A DNA stretch of 64,000 nucleotides from Pseudomonadota bacterium (lineage in GTDB: Bacteria > Desulfobacterota > Binatia > Binatales > Binataceae), in assembly GCA_021325355.1 (NCBI GenBank), contig JAJPHI010000011.1:186001-250000 (forward strand), given 5' to 3'. Both the position numbers and the translations under genes were made by a program. Shown here piece by piece: positions 63,911 to 64,000 of this stretch. The stretch's first letter is position 1. Every line of letters starts with the position of its first letter. Under the pieces are notes generated by a model. It worked only from the letters and a program-made list of their open reading frames with translations, was not told where the DNA came from and did no database searches.

Positions 63911-64000
63911 TTACGACTCCCTGCGGAAGCGCGACGGATAGTCCTCGGCAAAGGTGACTTCCGGATGCAGTTCGCGGGCCCGCGCAATCAGCACCTCTTC
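63911..64000 (-). CDS. Unidentified gene, C-terminal fragment cut by window end
   Basis: On the minus strand an open frame runs from the window edge to TAA at 63913-63911, encoding EEVLIARARELHPEVTFAED and then YPSRFRRES. Composition fits a real coding end, but the last 29 residues are too few to name a family. The stop-to-stop gap to the converging barrel gene is 71 bases, without a clear terminator. Confidence 0.5.
   Translation of the reverse strand, partial: EEVLIARARELHPEVTFAEDYPSRFRRES

Overview
The window looks like a chromosomal segment of a GC-rich Gram-negative bacterium. Evidence for the Gram-negative envelope is a TonB/ExbB/ExbD system with an outer-membrane receptor, a BamA-like outer-membrane barrel and lipoprotein signal peptides. 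Division and housekeeping genes (smc, ftsY, a zapB-like gene, zapA, 6S RNA, ygfA, rny) sit among genes for degradation of organic acids and other compounds (LLM flavin oxidoreductase, CaiB CoA-transferase, thiolase-like protein with a DUF35 partner, two amidohydrolases, phosphotransferase plus DUF6285, VOC and cupin proteins). This mix fits a Desulfobacterota-like or Binatota-like soil or groundwater lineage; that placement is inference from gene content only. No phage, insertion sequence or CRISPR array was seen.

Layout. 1-1.6 kb: 3' end of larE, an LLM oxidoreductase with a triple operator-like repeat, and a parS-like palindrome. 1.7-9.8 kb: smc, ftsY, zapB-like, zapA, 6S RNA, ygfA and rny, all on the plus strand. 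9.9-20.6 kb: ferritin-like protein, cyclase, alcohol dehydrogenase, D-aminoacylase-like amidohydrolase, tyrosine phosphatase, histidine phosphatase with methyltransferase, VOC, cupin and SnoaL proteins. 20.7-24 kb: ilvB, phosphotransferase, DUF6285. 24-27.6 kb: a polysaccharide module with a WecA-like/FlaA1-like fusion, a cupin and gmd. 27.6-35.4 kb: a minus-strand operon running DUF2946-like, TonB-dependent receptor, exbB, exbD, tonB, tldD, tldE. 35.5-43.4 kb: CaiB transferase, MoxR ATPase, recO, lipoprotein, amidohydrolase, a broken TM2 gene, thiolase-like/DUF35, cupin. 43.4-48.9 kb: prmA-rsmE-gshB, diverging from dnaG, a CAT-anticodon tRNA and a zinc-ribbon coiled-coil gene. 48.9-54.5 kb: alr-purH-eno-gpmI. 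54.5-56.4 kb: TPP riboswitch and thiS-thiG-thiE. 56.4-64 kb: isochorismatase-like hydrolase, CDF transporter, apt, nlpD-like gene, pcm, a GNAT gene, a TPP-dependent enzyme and an outer-membrane barrel.

Many operons are translationally coupled: ATGA or GTGA overlaps join exbB/exbD/tonB/tldD/tldE, prmA/rsmE/gshB, eno/gpmI and the methyltransferase/histidine phosphatase pair.

Most unusual signals: three consecutive perfect 19-20 bp hairpins inside the thiE coding sequence; the TonB system translationally coupled to TldD/TldE; the WecA-FlaA1 fusion; a parS-like site immediately upstream of smc; and a TM2-domain pseudogene carrying a one-base insertion and an in-frame stop.
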